DNA of 64,000 bases from Bradyrhizobium sp. 164 (GCF_023073715.1 NZ_JADPKA010000028.1:156545-220544); one strand, 5' to 3'. Shown: positions 46,580 to 55,428, counted from the stretch's first letter. A program made the numbers and translations. The notes: generated by a model not told the origin, from the sequence alone.

Positions 46580-49500
46580 TCATTTGGCAGGCTCCGGGAT
46601 TCTCAGTTTCGTCACGATCGCTTTCGGCTCGGTCGGTGGTCGTGGTTTGCTTGCAGGAGGCAAACGGAACCCCTTGGCCAGCCCGAAGATGGCCGGGATC
46701 ACGATCAGCGTGAGCAGGGTCGACGAGACCATGCCGCCGATCATCGGCACCGCGATGCGCTGCATGATTTCGGAGCCGGTACCGGTACTCCACATGATCG
46801 GCAGCAGTCCCGCCATGATGGCGACCACGGTCATCATCTTCGGCCGGACGCGCTCGACGGCGCCCTCCATGATCGCCTCGCGGAGATCGGCACGGCTCAG
46901 TGTCCATCCTTCCGCGGCGCGGCGCTCCCTGATCTCCGCGAGCGCCTGGTTGAGATAGATCAGCATCACGACGCCGGTCTCGGCGGCGACGCCGGCGAGC
47001 GCGATGAAGCCGACGGCGACGGCGACCGAAAGATTGAAACCGAGCCACCACATCAGCCAAAGCCCGCCGACCAGCGCGAACGGCAGCGACAGCATGACGA
47101 TCATCGTCTCGGTGACCGACCTGAAATTCAGGTACAGCAGCAGGAAGATGATGAGCAGCGTCGCCGGCACGACGATCTTGAGGCGCGCCATGGCCCGCTC
47201 CAGATATTCGTACTGCCCGCTCCAGAGCACGTAGTAACCGGCCGGGAACTGGATGCTGGCCTGCACCGCGCGCTGGGCGTCCGCGACGTAGCCGCCGAGG
47301 TCGCGGTCGCGGATGTCGACGTAGATGTAGGTCGCAAGCTGTCCGTTTTCGGTCCGGATCGAGGTCGGACCGCGCGTCGATTGAACGGTTGCGACCTCAC
47401 CCAACGGCACAGCCCCGCCGGCGGGCATCGGGACGAGGATGTCGCTCGCGATGGCCTTCGGATTGTCCCTGAGATCGCGGGGATAGCGCATGTTGACGGT
47501 GAAGCGTTGCCGGCCCTCGACCGTGGTGGTGACCGTCTGTCCGCCCAGCGCGGTCGCGATCGCGTCCTGGACATCCTGCACCATGATGCCGTAGCGCGTC
47601 AGCGCCGGCCGGTCCGGCGCGATTTCGAGGTAGTAGCCGCCGATGCCGCGCTCCGCGTAGGCGGACGAGGTGCCCGGCACCGCACGCAGGACCTGCTCGA
47701 TCTGCTTGGCGAGCCTGTCGATCTCGACCAGGTCGGTGCCGATCACCTTGACTCCCACCGGCGTTCGGATGCCGGTCGAGAGCATGTCGATGCGCGCCTT
47801 GATCGGCATCGTCCAGGCGTTCGAAACGCCGGGGAACTGCAACGCTTTGTCCATCTCGGCAACGAGACTGTCGATGGTCACTCCGGCGCGCCACTGCTCC
47901 TTTGGCTTCAGGTTGACGATGGTCTCGAACATCTCCGTCGGAGCGGGGTCCGTCGCGGTGGCGGCGCGTCCCGCCTTGCCGTAGACCGATGCGACCTCGG
48001 GAAAGGACCGGATGATCCTGTCTTCGGTCTGCATCAACTCGGCCGCCTTGGTGATGGAAATGCCCGGCAGCGTCGTCGGCATGTAGAGCAGTGTGCCTTC
48101 GTTCAGGTTCGGCATGAATTCAGTACCGAGCTGGCGGGCCGGCCAGACGGTGGCCGCGAGGACGGCGATCGACAGCAGGACGACAAGGGTCTTCGCACGC
48201 AGCACGCCATTGATCACGGGCCGGTAGATCCAGATCAGAAATCGATTGATCGGATTGCGGTGCTCGGGGACGATCCTGCCGCGGACGAAGATGACCATGA
48301 GCGCCGGCACCAGGGTGACCGACAGCAGGGCCGCCGCCGCCATGGCAAAGGTCTTCGTGAAGGCCAGCGGACTGAACAGCCGTCCTTCCTGCGATTCCAG
48401 CGTGAAGATCGGCATGAACGAAACGGTGATGATCAACAGGCTGAAGAACAGCGCCGGCCCCACCTCGGCAGCCGCCTCGATCAGGATGGCGATGCGCGAC
48501 TTGCCTGGCTCTGCGCGTTCCAGATGCTTGTGGGCGTTCTCGATCATGACGATCGCGGCATCCACCATGGCGCCGATCGCAATGGCGATGCCACCGAGGC
48601 TCATGATGTTGGATCCGATTCCGAGCAGCTTCATCGCGCCGAACGCCATCAGGACACCCACCGGCAGCATCAGGATGGCGACCAACGCGCTGCGGACGTG
48701 CAGCAGAAAGACGACGCAGACCAGCGCAACGACGAGGCTTTCCTCGAGCAAGGTGTGCTTGAGCGTGTCGATAGCGGCATAGATCAGGTTCGAGCGGTCG
48801 TAGACCGGCACGATCTCCACCGATTTCGGCAGGCTGGTCGTAATCTCCTTGAACCGCTTCTTCACGTTTTCGATCACGTTCAGCGCGTTCAAACCGAACC
48901 GCTGCAGGATGATGCCGCTGGCGACCTCCCCTTCCCCGTTGAGCTCGGTAACACCGCGCCTTTCGTCGGGTCCAAGCTGGACCCGCGCCACGTCGCGCAG
49001 CAGGACGGGCGTGCCCTTGTCGGTCTTCAGCACGATATCGCCGAGATCGTTGATGCTCTTCAGGTAGCCCTTGCCACGGATCACGTATTCGAACTCGGAC
49101 AGTTCGACCGTGCGGCCGCCGACGTCGGCGTTGCTTGCCCTGATCGCCTCGCGCATCTTCTGCATGGTGATCCCGAGATCGCGCATCCGCTGCGGGTCGA
49201 GGATCACGTTGTACTGCTTGACGAAGCCGCCGACGCTCGCAACCTCGGCGACGCCTTCGGCCTTGGCCAGTGCGAATTTGAGATTCCAGTCCTGGATGGT
49301 CCGCGTGTCGGCAAGGTTCAGTTCCTTGGACATGATCGCATACTGGTACACCCACCCGACGCCGGTGGCGTCCGGACCGATGCTAGGCGCCACTCCTGCC
49401 GGCAATCTCGACGTCGCGGCATTCAGGAATTCGAGCACCCGCGAACGCGCCCAGTAGATGTCGGTGCCGTCTTCGAAGATCACGTAGACGAACGAGACTC

Positions 49501-49765
49501 CGAAGAACGAGAAGCCGCGCACCACCTTGGATTTCGGCACGGTGAGCATGGCCGTCGCGAGTGGATAAGTGACCTGGTCCTCGATCACCTGCGGCGCCTG
49601 GCCGGAGTATTCCGTGTAGACGATCACCTGCGTGTCGGAGAGGTCCGGGATGGCATCGAGCGGCAGATGGACCAGTGCGTAAATTCCGGCCGCAGCCGCG
49701 AAGCCCGTACCGAACAGGACCAGAAGCAGATTGCGGGCCGACCAGGCGATCAGGCGGGCAATCAT
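46580..49765 (-). CDS. cusA: CusA-type Cu(I)/Ag(I) RND efflux permease
   Basis: 1,061 residues, twelve TM helices, porter and docking domains. The three porter methionines that relay Cu(I)/Ag(I) in E. coli CusA (573, 623, 672) are matched by Met562 (LYMPTTL), Met612 (EMFETI) and Met661 (IDMLSTG) with the same spacing of 50 and 49. The proton-relay segment reads GAMVDAAIVMIEN. These features distinguish it from the divalent CzcA type. It overlaps the upstream CusB-like gene by four bases and is followed by the Met-rich peptide and cytochrome c. It should pump monovalent metal from periplasm and cytoplasm outwards. Confidence 0.92.
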   Translation of the reverse strand: MIARLIAWSARNLLLVLFGTGFAAAAGIYALVHLPLDAIPDLSDTQVIVYTEYSGQAPQVIEDQVTYPLATAMLTVPKSKVVRGFSFFGVSFVYVIFEDGTDIYWARSRVLEFLNAATSRLPAGVAPSIGPDATGVGWVYQYAIMSKELNLADTRTIQDWNLKFALAKAEGVAEVASVGGFVKQYNVILDPQRMRDLGITMQKMREAIRASNADVGGRTVELSEFEYVIRGKGYLKSINDLGDIVLKTDKGTPVLLRDVARVQLGPDERRGVTELNGEGEVASGIILQRFGLNALNVIENVKKRFKEITTSLPKSVEIVPVYDRSNLIYAAIDTLKHTLLEESLVVALVCVVFLLHVRSALVAILMLPVGVLMAFGAMKLLGIGSNIMSLGGIAIAIGAMVDAAIVMIENAHKHLERAEPGKSRIAILIEAAAEVGPALFFSLLIITVSFMPIFTLESQEGRLFSPLAFTKTFAMAAAALLSVTLVPALMVIFVRGRIVPEHRNPINRFLIWIYRPVINGVLRAKTLVVLLSIAVLAATVWPARQLGTEFMPNLNEGTLLYMPTTLPGISITKAAELMQTEDRIIRSFPEVASVYGKAGRAATATDPAPTEMFETIVNLKPKEQWRAGVTIDSLVAEMDKALQFPGVSNAWTMPIKARIDMLSTGIRTPVGVKVIGTDLVEIDRLAKQIEQVLRAVPGTSSAYAERGIGGYYLEIAPDRPALTRYGIMVQDVQDAIATALGGQTVTTTVEGRQRFTVNMRYPRDLRDNPKAIASDILVPMPAGGAVPLGEVATVQSTRGPTSIRTENGQLATYIYVDIRDRDLGGYVADAQRAVQASIQFPAGYYVLWSGQYEYLERAMARLKIVVPATLLIIFLLLYLNFRSVTETMIVMLSLPFALVGGLWLMWWLGFNLSVAVAVGFIALAGVAAETGVVMLIYLNQALAEIRERRAAEGWTLSRADLREAIMEGAVERVRPKMMTVVAIMAGLLPIMWSTGTGSEIMQRIAVPMIGGMVSSTLLTLIVIPAIFGLAKGFRLPPASKPRPPTEPKAIVTKLRIPEPAK

Positions 49766-51201
49766 GGCCGCACCCCCGTGGTGCCAGCCGCCTCGGCGGG
49801 TTGCGGGCCCTGGGGCTCGGCAAAGCCCTTCAAGGCCGCCTTCAGATTGCTTTCGGCATCGATCAGGAAGTTGGCGGAGGTCACCACCGCTTCACCTTCG
49901 GACACGCCTTGCCTGACCTCGACGTATCCGCTGCCGCGCCGGCCGAGCTTCACCTCGCGCGGCTCGAAGCGGCCTTCTCCCTTGTCGACGAGGACGGCCT
50001 GGCGCGTGCCGCTGTCGAGCACGGCGCTTTCGGGCACGGCCAGCACCGGGGCCGAAGTGCCCGCTTCGATTTCGGCATCGACGTACATCTCAGGTCGTAG
50101 CAGTTCATCTGGATTGGGCACTTCAAGCCGGATCCGCGCTGTGCGGGTCTGGGCATTGAGATGCGGATAGATCAGCGTCACGGCACCAGTGAACGTCTGT
50201 CCACCCAGGGCTCGCGGCCTGATCGTGACTTTCGTCCCCACCGCGACTTGAACGAGATCGCGCTCCGCGATGTCCACAAGAACCCAGACGAGGCGGTGGT
50301 CGGCTATCCTGAACAGAACGTCGCCGGGCCCGGCTCGCATCCCATTCACCGCGTTGCGCTCAATGATTTCGCCGTCCTGCGGCGCGAGCCAGGGAATGGA
50401 AAGCGATATATCCCGCGTGCGCTCCAGCTCCCTGATGGCCGGCTCCGGCGTGCCGAGGTTCTCCAGCCGCCGGCGCGCGCCCTTCAATTCTTTGCCAGTG
50501 GCGCCTGCATTGATTGCGGAAAGATACTCGGCGGCGGCACTCGAAAGCGCCGGGCTATACACATTCATCAGCGGTTGACCTTTGTGAACGTGGTCCCCCG
50601 TCGTGACGTTCGCGACACTTTCCACGAAGCCCTCGAAGCGCAGCGCGACGACCGAGATGCGCCGCTCGTCCTCCTGGATGACGCCAGGTGCGCGAACGAT
50701 CGATTTGACGGCTTGGCGCACGACCGGCTCGGATTTCGCGCCGGTGCGCTGAATCTTCCCTGGCGACAGCTTCACGGTTCCGTCGTCGCTGTCCTCGCCT
50801 TCGTAGACCGGGATGTAGTCCATGCCCATCGAGTCTTTCTTCGGCACGGGCGAGGTGTCCGGCAGCCCCATCGGGTTGCGATAGTATTTGATCTTGCGCT
50901 CGGTCTTCGCCTCGGCCGCTTTGCTTGGTACCGTCGGCTCGCTGGGCTCGTCGAAGCTGACGTCAGCATTCGCCGGCACGGCGCGCCAGGCCCGGCCGTC
51001 CGGCGTCTTCTTGGGCTCACGCGAGTAGAACGGCTTCCCGTCCGGATCCTGGTAATAGATCGTCGCGCCGTCCTCGGCTGCGGCGGCGAGCGACACAGCC
51101 GGTCGGCCGAATGGGTTCGCGTGCGGCGCGACCGCGAGCAAGCCGGCGCCGGCCGCTGCGCAAAGCGCAACGACCGTGCTGATGGTAACGGCGCGCTTCA
51201 T
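49762..51201 (-). CDS. cusB: CusB-like periplasmic adaptor with heavy-metal-binding domain
   Basis: 479 residues. A signal peptide or anchor (1-25) is followed by a spacer, then a short heavy-metal-binding domain near 103-137 (KYYRNPMGLPDTSPVPKKDS, MGMDYIPVYEG). Next come the barrel-sandwich (VALRFEGFVESVANVTTGDH ... APQDGEIIERNAVNGM), a short helical hairpin, the beta-barrel, and the membrane-proximal domain. It overlaps cusA (ATGA) and, at its 5' end, the YtkA-like gene. It links CusA to an outer-membrane channel; no CusC-type gene is present in the window. A second YQDPDGKPFYS motif near residue 50 is a possible extra metal site. Confidence 0.88.
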   Translation of the reverse strand: MKRAVTISTVVALCAAAGAGLLAVAPHANPFGRPAVSLAAAAEDGATIYYQDPDGKPFYSREPKKTPDGRAWRAVPANADVSFDEPSEPTVPSKAAEAKTERKIKYYRNPMGLPDTSPVPKKDSMGMDYIPVYEGEDSDDGTVKLSPGKIQRTGAKSEPVVRQAVKSIVRAPGVIQEDERRISVVALRFEGFVESVANVTTGDHVHKGQPLMNVYSPALSSAAAEYLSAINAGATGKELKGARRRLENLGTPEPAIRELERTRDISLSIPWLAPQDGEIIERNAVNGMRAGPGDVLFRIADHRLVWVLVDIAERDLVQVAVGTKVTIRPRALGGQTFTGAVTLIYPHLNAQTRTARIRLEVPNPDELLRPEMYVDAEIEAGTSAPVLAVPESAVLDSGTRQAVLVDKGEGRFEPREVKLGRRGSGYVEVRQGVSEGEAVVTSANFLIDAESNLKAALKGFAEPQGPQPAEAAGTTGVRP

Positions 51202-51605
51202 TTCTGCGCCGTGACGACGAGCTTACTTTCGACGGTGCCCGTCTCGCCCTGCACTTTGGCACCGAGCGAAAGCTGCCATCGGCCCTCCATGCTGAAGTTG
51301 ACCTTGAACTTGTAGGTGCCCGGCTCGCCACCCGGCACCGAGGCGACCTTGGTGACCATCTCCTGCATGCCGTCCGGTGCCATATCGAGACGGGTTGCGA
51401 AAATGACCGCATCAGGCACCGGCTTGCCGGTCTTCTTGTTCAGCAGCCGAACGGTGACGATCTTGTCAGCGCCGGTCTTGACCGTTTGGTCGACGAGTTT
51501 GAATTCGTAGTCCTTGATGTCGGCGAGCGCCGCAGGTGCCGTGCCGAACACGGCCATACCGATGAGCGCAGCCGCGACCGCGCGCGAATAGTCGAACGAT
51601 TTCAT
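51198..51605 (-). CDS. Exported YtkA/FixH-like protein
   Basis: 135 residues: signal peptide 1-28 (RAVAAALIGMAVFGTAPAALA), then an immunoglobulin-like YtkA domain (DYEFKLVDQTVKTGADKIVTV, PDAVIFATRLDMAPDGMQEM, GTYKFKVNFSMEGRWQLSL). Conserved Met residues (MAPDGM) recur in members of Cu-efflux operons. The ATG at 51605 follows GAGGATC. The stop overlaps the cusB start. It may act as a periplasmic metal carrier for the pump; this is inferred from context. Confidence 0.75.
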   Translation of the reverse strand: MKSFDYSRAVAAALIGMAVFGTAPAALADIKDYEFKLVDQTVKTGADKIVTVRLLNKKTGKPVPDAVIFATRLDMAPDGMQEMVTKVASVPGGEPGTYKFKVNFSMEGRWQLSLGAKVQGETGTVESKLVVTAQK

Positions 51606-51703
51606 GTTTTCTGATCCTCGATTGCTTTTGGTCTGCCGCTTGCGCGGCGTTGTACGCCCGCGACCTCTAGGCACGGGACGTCAACCGGCGCTTACAGCGC
51701 CGC

Positions 51704-52060
51704 TCAGGCCAAATGCCGAGGAGGATGTTCGGGAGGCGGACGGGTCAGACCGGCGGCAATCACATCATCAAGCGGCCGCAGCAGCTCCCGCGCGGGCACC
51801 CTAACGGTTACCGGTGTGATCGACGATCCGGCTTGCAACACCTTCAACATGCAGATCGCAACGAGCGGACAGTCCTGGCATTGCTTGCTGTTCTTCTCGT
51901 CCGGGCAGCACGACATGCCGTCCGGCATGTCCTGCGCGTCTGCCATCTGCATGGGGGCCATCGAATGTCCCGCCACCGCCGGTGTTACCAGCGGCGCGAC
52001 CGTCAGCCCGGCCGTCACGAGGACCGCGAGCAAGAGCCTGAGGAAGCGGCGAACATTCAT
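51704..52060 (-). CDS. Exported Cys/Met-rich small protein
   Basis: 118 residues: signal peptide 1-29, then a Met/His region (GHSMAPMQMADAQDMPDGMS) and a Cys cluster (CCPDEKNSKQCQDCPLVAIC), and a C-terminus ending PPPEHPPRHLA. Five cysteines in about 20 residues suggest metal binding. It is the gene before the YtkA-like one, in the same direction, with a gap of about 100 bp. I recall similar proteins in alphaproteobacterial Cu operons, but no function is assigned. Confidence 0.7.
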   Translation of the reverse strand: MNVRRFLRLLLAVLVTAGLTVAPLVTPAVAGHSMAPMQMADAQDMPDGMSCCPDEKNSKQCQDCPLVAICMLKVLQAGSSITPVTVRVPARELLRPLDDVIAAGLTRPPPEHPPRHLA

Positions 52061-52154
52061 GGTGCTACACTCTCACAGGGGCGGAATGCTGGAAAGCGCC
52101 CCGGTTCACGAATTCGCGAGCCACGCGCCCCTGTTGATTAACCGTCTCACACGG

Positions 52155-52637
52155 TCAGCCAATGGCTTCCTTGCCGACGAAACGCATGAACGTGGTCCGG
52201 CCGGCCGGCCCGAACAACACGACCGCGTACGGCTGGGGATGCCCGCCTTCCATTCCCGGCGATCCTATGGGCATGCCCGGCACCGCGAGCCCCCGAGCCT
52301 GCGGGCGGTCCGCCAACAGCCGCTGCACGGCCGAGGCCGGGACATGGCCCTCGAGGATGTAGCCGCTCACCTCTGCCGTATGGCACGCCGCCAGATCGGC
52401 CGGGACGCCCAGGCGTTTCCGGACGCTCGGGAGGTCGGCAGCATCGTCGACGTCGACCGTGAAACCCGCGTCGCGCAGATGTTGCACCCAACCTGCGCAA
52501 CAGCCGCAGTTCGGATCCTTGTGGACCTTGATCACCGGTTCGGCGGCGAAGGCGGGGCGAGCCAGTCGTCCCAAGGCGACCGTGGCCATCAATCCCAGAA
52601 CGGATCGTCGCGCGAATCCACCCACTTCCTTGGTCAT
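52155..52637 (-). CDS. DUF411 metal-binding protein
   Basis: 160 residues with a signal peptide (RRSVLGLMATVALGRL) and a DUF411 core: HKDPNCGCCAGWVQHLRD with the CGCC metal-site region, then CHTAEVSGYILEGHVPA and a Gly/Pro-Met tail (AVPGMPIGSPGMEGG). DUF411 proteins bind Cu(I) or Ag(I) in resistance operons. The ATG at 52637 follows GAAGGAG. Upstream, at 52689-52718, is a perfect 12-bp inverted repeat; downstream lies the Cys-rich gene, so it may head the cus operon. Confidence 0.85.
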   Translation of the reverse strand: MTKEVGGFARRSVLGLMATVALGRLARPAFAAEPVIKVHKDPNCGCCAGWVQHLRDAGFTVDVDDAADLPSVRKRLGVPADLAACHTAEVSGYILEGHVPASAVQRLLADRPQARGLAVPGMPIGSPGMEGGHPQPYAVVLFGPAGRTTFMRFVGKEAIG

Positions 52638-52688
52638 ATGCAGCTCCTTCGTTGGCCTACGTTCGCGCCACCGAGGACCGAGATCAAG

Positions 52689-52718
52689 GGATTGCAGACG
52701 TACGCTCGTCTGCAATCC
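52689..52718. promoter_or_regulatory. Perfect 12-bp inverted repeat upstream of the DUF411 gene
   Basis: GGATTGCAGACG and its complement flank a 6-base loop, 51 bases upstream of the DUF411 start and 43 bases downstream of the small exported protein gene. There is no T-run. It could be an operator for the metal operon or the terminator of the upstream gene. Confidence 0.5.
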
Positions 52719-52760
52719 TCCGTGACTGGCCAAGTCTGTAAATGCGGGGCCTCACGCAAT

Positions 52761-53027
52761 CTATTGGGATGACTTGGGTCCGCCATGATAGCGCCAGGTG
52801 GAAGCGCCCGGAACGCTCATGGGCTCTACCCAAGACGCTCCCCTGTCATAAGCGAATGCTGACATCGGGGTGCGTTGCGAGGTAGCGACGCCCGCTGAGG
52901 TCGCTGCCCTGGCCTCATTGGGCAAATACCTCTTGTGAGAGGTCGTCGCGGCCGCATGGGCGGTGGCCGATGCCACAACGAACGGCACCAAGAACGAAAA
53001 AGTAAGAAGGCTTCTGTTGATCGACAT
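52761..53027 (-). CDS. Small exported protein under a SigF-type promoter
   Basis: 88 residues: signal peptide 1-26 (LLTFSFLVPFVVASATAHA), then a Ser/Ala/Tyr-rich mature part (HKRYLPNEARAATSAGVATS ... EPMSVPGASTWRYHGG) without cysteines. The ATG has GGAG ten bases upstream. A GTAACC-N16-CGAA element ends 54 bases before the start, so it is a probable SigF target. No family recognised; it is not the Cys-containing DUF2282 type seen in other SigF regulons. Confidence 0.65.
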   Translation of the reverse strand: MSINRSLLTFSFLVPFVVASATAHAAATTSHKRYLPNEARAATSAGVATSQRTPMSAFAYDRGASWVEPMSVPGASTWRYHGGPKSSQ

Positions 53028-53080
53028 AACCCGGCTCCATCATTTTTTCCGTGAAGCGCATTTGCGCCTCTAATGATGAG

Positions 53081-53106
53081 TTCGGAGCCAATCTTCGGGC
53101 GGTTAC
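53081..53106 (-). promoter_or_regulatory. SigF-type promoter of the small exported protein gene
   Basis: Read on the minus strand: GCCTGTAACC (-35) at about 53110-53101, 16 bases, then CGAA (-10) at 53084-53081. The spacing and both boxes match the promoter at 54357-54382 upstream of sigF, sharing ten identical bases at -35. The form matches what I recall for the Caulobacter SigF consensus. Confidence 0.7.
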
Positions 53107-53142
53107 AGGCTCACGCCGACGTGAGATGCGTCTGCTGCTCAG

Positions 53143-53784
53143 CTACCATCGCAGCAGCCGCGGTCCCAAAATCGCGCCTGCGAGCGTGCACAGCACAATC
53201 GTGCCGCCATACCAGAGCGCGACAAAGGGCAGCGAATCATCGGTGCAATGGAGTGCATAGCCGATCGCGCTCACACCACCGGCAACAAGCCCGCTGAAGG
53301 CCCCTGCGCGAACCAGATTGGTCGGAGCGGCCTTTCGCACCGCCCAGATCACGACGGCAAACGGAACCACCGCAATGACCGGAATGGAAATGAGGCATTC
53401 GAGCCAATCATCCCCCATCACCATCTTGTCCCAGTGCGAGCTCGGGGCCTGTCCAAGGCTGATGCCCGCGAGCAGCAGGATCGCCACAAAAGGTAGCGCG
53501 GCCAATCCAGGGGAAACCCTTCGCTCCCCGGCCGGACGCGCCAATCGCGCCAAATAGACGGCCGCCGCGCCTACGGTGCCGGTCGCGAACGCGAGCTTTA
53601 GGAACAGGAAAATCACGGCGCGAGGTGTGGCCAGGTCGGTACGGACGCCCAACACAATGAACGTGATCCCGATCGCAACAACCGCCCCGAACGCGAGCGC
53701 AAGGCCCACGTTGCGGTCGACCAGCCGCCGGTTGACCGGTTCGACGTTCATGCTGAGTGCTGTAATCAGTTCGTCCGTTCTCAT
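53143..53784 (-). CDS. nrsF: NrsF-type anti-sigma factor (DUF1109)
   Basis: 213 residues with six TM helices (GLALAFGAVVAIGITFIVL, AVIFLFLKLAFATGTVGAA and others) and a short N-terminal cytoplasmic segment (MRTDELITALSMNVEPV). DUF1109/NrsF proteins hold SigF-type ECF sigma factors inactive; a conserved Cys in ALHCTDDSL, in the periplasmic-side loop, may sense metal or redox. It overlaps the sigma gene by four bases, so the two are translationally coupled. Confidence 0.85.
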   Translation of the reverse strand: MRTDELITALSMNVEPVNRRLVDRNVGLALAFGAVVAIGITFIVLGVRTDLATPRAVIFLFLKLAFATGTVGAAAVYLARLARPAGERRVSPGLAALPFVAILLLAGISLGQAPSSHWDKMVMGDDWLECLISIPVIAVVPFAVVIWAVRKAAPTNLVRAGAFSGLVAGGVSAIGYALHCTDDSLPFVALWYGGTIVLCTLAGAILGPRLLRW

Positions 53785-54338
53785 GTTTGCGTCCTCTGTG
53801 CGATCATGGTCGCCAAGGCTTTCAATCCACGATGAATATTGACCTTCACGCTCGATTCCGAAATGCGGCAGTGCCGTGCGGCTTCAGCTATGCTCAGGCC
53901 CTCGATTTTCACGGCCTCGATCGCGCATCCCATCTTTTCCGGCAGCCGCTTTAATAGGCGCCGAAGGTCAAAGCTGCTCTCCACGCTAAGGTGATCGTCG
54001 TTCGCCGTGACTTCATTGGCTTCATCGATCGGCACGTCGGCAACGGACGTCCTGTTCCGGCGCAGGAAATCGATGAGCTTGTAGCGCGCGATCGCGTGCA
54101 CCCAGGGCGTAAAGGGCTCCGTCGGATCATAGGTATGACGCTGGATGTGAATGGCCAACAGGGCCTCCTGAAGCAGATCCTCCGCCTCCGCCGCACCTCT
54201 TCCGATGTGACCGAGCCTGCGCTTGTAGTAGGCGCGCAAATGTCGGCTCAAGCGCTCAAGAAGCGCACGGTGCGACGCCGCATCGCCTTCCTGGCTGGCG
54301 ACCATGAGTGCCTTCAGCTCTTTTTCCGTCGTCGTCAT
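53781..54338 (-). CDS. sigF: ECF sigma factor SigF-like
   Basis: 185 residues with region 2 (YYKRRLGHIGRGAAEAEDLL, PWVHAIARYKLIDFLRR) and region 4 (RLPEKMGCAIEAVKIEGLSI, AARHCRISESSVKVNIHRGL). The DFLRR end of region 2.4 and the linked NrsF gene fit the ECF26/SigF group that responds to metal and oxidative stress in Caulobacter and Bradyrhizobium. The ATG at 54338 is chosen because its own SigF-type promoter ends at 54357; an alternative GTG at 54365 would lie inside that promoter. Autoregulation is likely. Confidence 0.85.
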   Translation of the reverse strand: MTTTEKELKALMVASQEGDAASHRALLERLSRHLRAYYKRRLGHIGRGAAEAEDLLQEALLAIHIQRHTYDPTEPFTPWVHAIARYKLIDFLRRNRTSVADVPIDEANEVTANDDHLSVESSFDLRRLLKRLPEKMGCAIEAVKIEGLSIAEAARHCRISESSVKVNIHRGLKALATMIAQRTQT

Positions 54339-54356
54339 GCCTGCCTTATCGGCTAG

Positions 54357-54382
54357 TTCGGCCACTTACCGAACTTGGTTAC
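54357..54382 (-). promoter_or_regulatory. SigF-type autoregulatory promoter of sigF-nrsF
   Basis: Minus strand: GTAACC at 54382-54377, exactly 16 bases, CGAA at 54360-54357; the -10 lies 18 bases before the ATG. Extended -35 is GCCTGTAACC, identical to the copy at 53101-53110. It overlaps the end of the exonuclease frame. Confidence 0.75.
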
Positions 54383-55428
54383 AGGCAATCGGGCCCAGGG
54401 AGCAAAAAATCTGAGACAGCGGACCCCGCTCGGCGTCCGCCGTGAAGAAGGCGGTCAAGAAGGTCGGCAATTCCCGCGAGGGGGGTGGAGAAGCGCCTGG
54501 TCGCTGAGCGCGCCCGACCTGGTCCCGGTCCGATCCGGCCGGAGAAACGCGTGAAGGCAGTCAGCCGCTGCACGCCGGGATCGACGTCACGCATGTAGAT
54601 CTCGTTTCGCAAGAACACGATCTCGTCGTCTACGGCGGTCTCGCCGACGTCGATGTACCAGCTCTTCGGACGACCATCGCTGCCGTCATTCCAACGGTAA
54701 CCCCGGCACTTCAAGGAGTCCTTGAGTTCGAATGCGGTCTGCTCAGCCCAGACCCGCAACGTCGGCTTGCGCGCGTTCTCCAGCAGGACGGCCAGCGCCG
54801 GCGAGCCCGTGGTCGGAAGCTCGAACGCGAGAACTTCCAGCAGGGCGTGGCAGTCGTCCACCGCCCGGTGCGCCTGGTGGAAGAAGCCCGCGCCGTTCAG
54901 CAGGTATCCGAGTTGCGCGCCCGCGAAGCCGTGTTTGCGCCAGTCGATCTCGGTCGCGCTGCAGCCCCAGGCCTTTTGCTCGAACACCGGCCAGTAGCGC
55001 TCCGCGAACTTCCTGTCGAAACCGCTGTTGTGTGCGATGACCACGACCACGGAATTGTCGACGAAGGCGTTCACGGCGGCATCGTCGACCTTATGGCCGG
55101 CCACCATTTCGTCGGTAATGCAGGTGAGCGCCGTCACTTCGGGCGGTATCGGCGCGGACGGCTCGTTGAAGGCGGAAAACGTGTCGCGGACGCCGACGAT
55201 GCGGCCATCCTGCAGGTAGTCGAACTTGACCATCCCGAGTTCGATGATCTCGTCCTTGCGGTGGTCGAGGCCGGTGGTTTCGGTGTCGAGCAGAATGCCG
55301 ACCTTGGTCTCCATCCCGACGGGCGGGAGGGACGTAGGCCGCGGGGCGAGGCGCCGCAGCACCCGGTAATCCTTCGACCGGTTCAAGGCCTCGGCCATGG
55401 CGGCCAGATCCGATGGGTCCTGAAACAT
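54379..55428 (-). CDS. DnaQ-like 3'-5' exonuclease
   Basis: 349 residues. Exo I motif DTETTG (Asp48, Glu50), Exo II around AHNSGFDRKF, Exo III HRAVDDCHAL: the DEDDh set of DNA polymerase III epsilon-type nucleases. A second part (WYIDVGETAVDDEIVFLRNE, VQRLTAFTRFSGRI) follows. The last 50 residues after GRI are Arg/Gly rich and look like read-through past the family's usual stop, so the C-terminus is probably altered. It acts on DNA, likely in repair. The sigF promoter lies at its 3' end. Confidence 0.8.
   Translation of the reverse strand: MFQDPSDLAAMAEALNRSKDYRVLRRLAPRPTSLPPVGMETKVGILLDTETTGLDHRKDEIIELGMVKFDYLQDGRIVGVRDTFSAFNEPSAPIPPEVTALTCITDEMVAGHKVDDAAVNAFVDNSVVVVIAHNSGFDRKFAERYWPVFEQKAWGCSATEIDWRKHGFAGAQLGYLLNGAGFFHQAHRAVDDCHALLEVLAFELPTTGSPALAVLLENARKPTLRVWAEQTAFELKDSLKCRGYRWNDGSDGRPKSWYIDVGETAVDDEIVFLRNEIYMRDVDPGVQRLTAFTRFSGRIGPGPGRARSATRRFSTPLAGIADLLDRLLHGGRRAGSAVSDFLLPGPDCL

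Noticed and set aside
47381..50170. A 929-codon open frame on the plus strand antisense to cusA and cusB
   Set aside because: Arg, Asp, Gly and His rich with no motif; it mirrors the codon bias of the real genes on the other strand.
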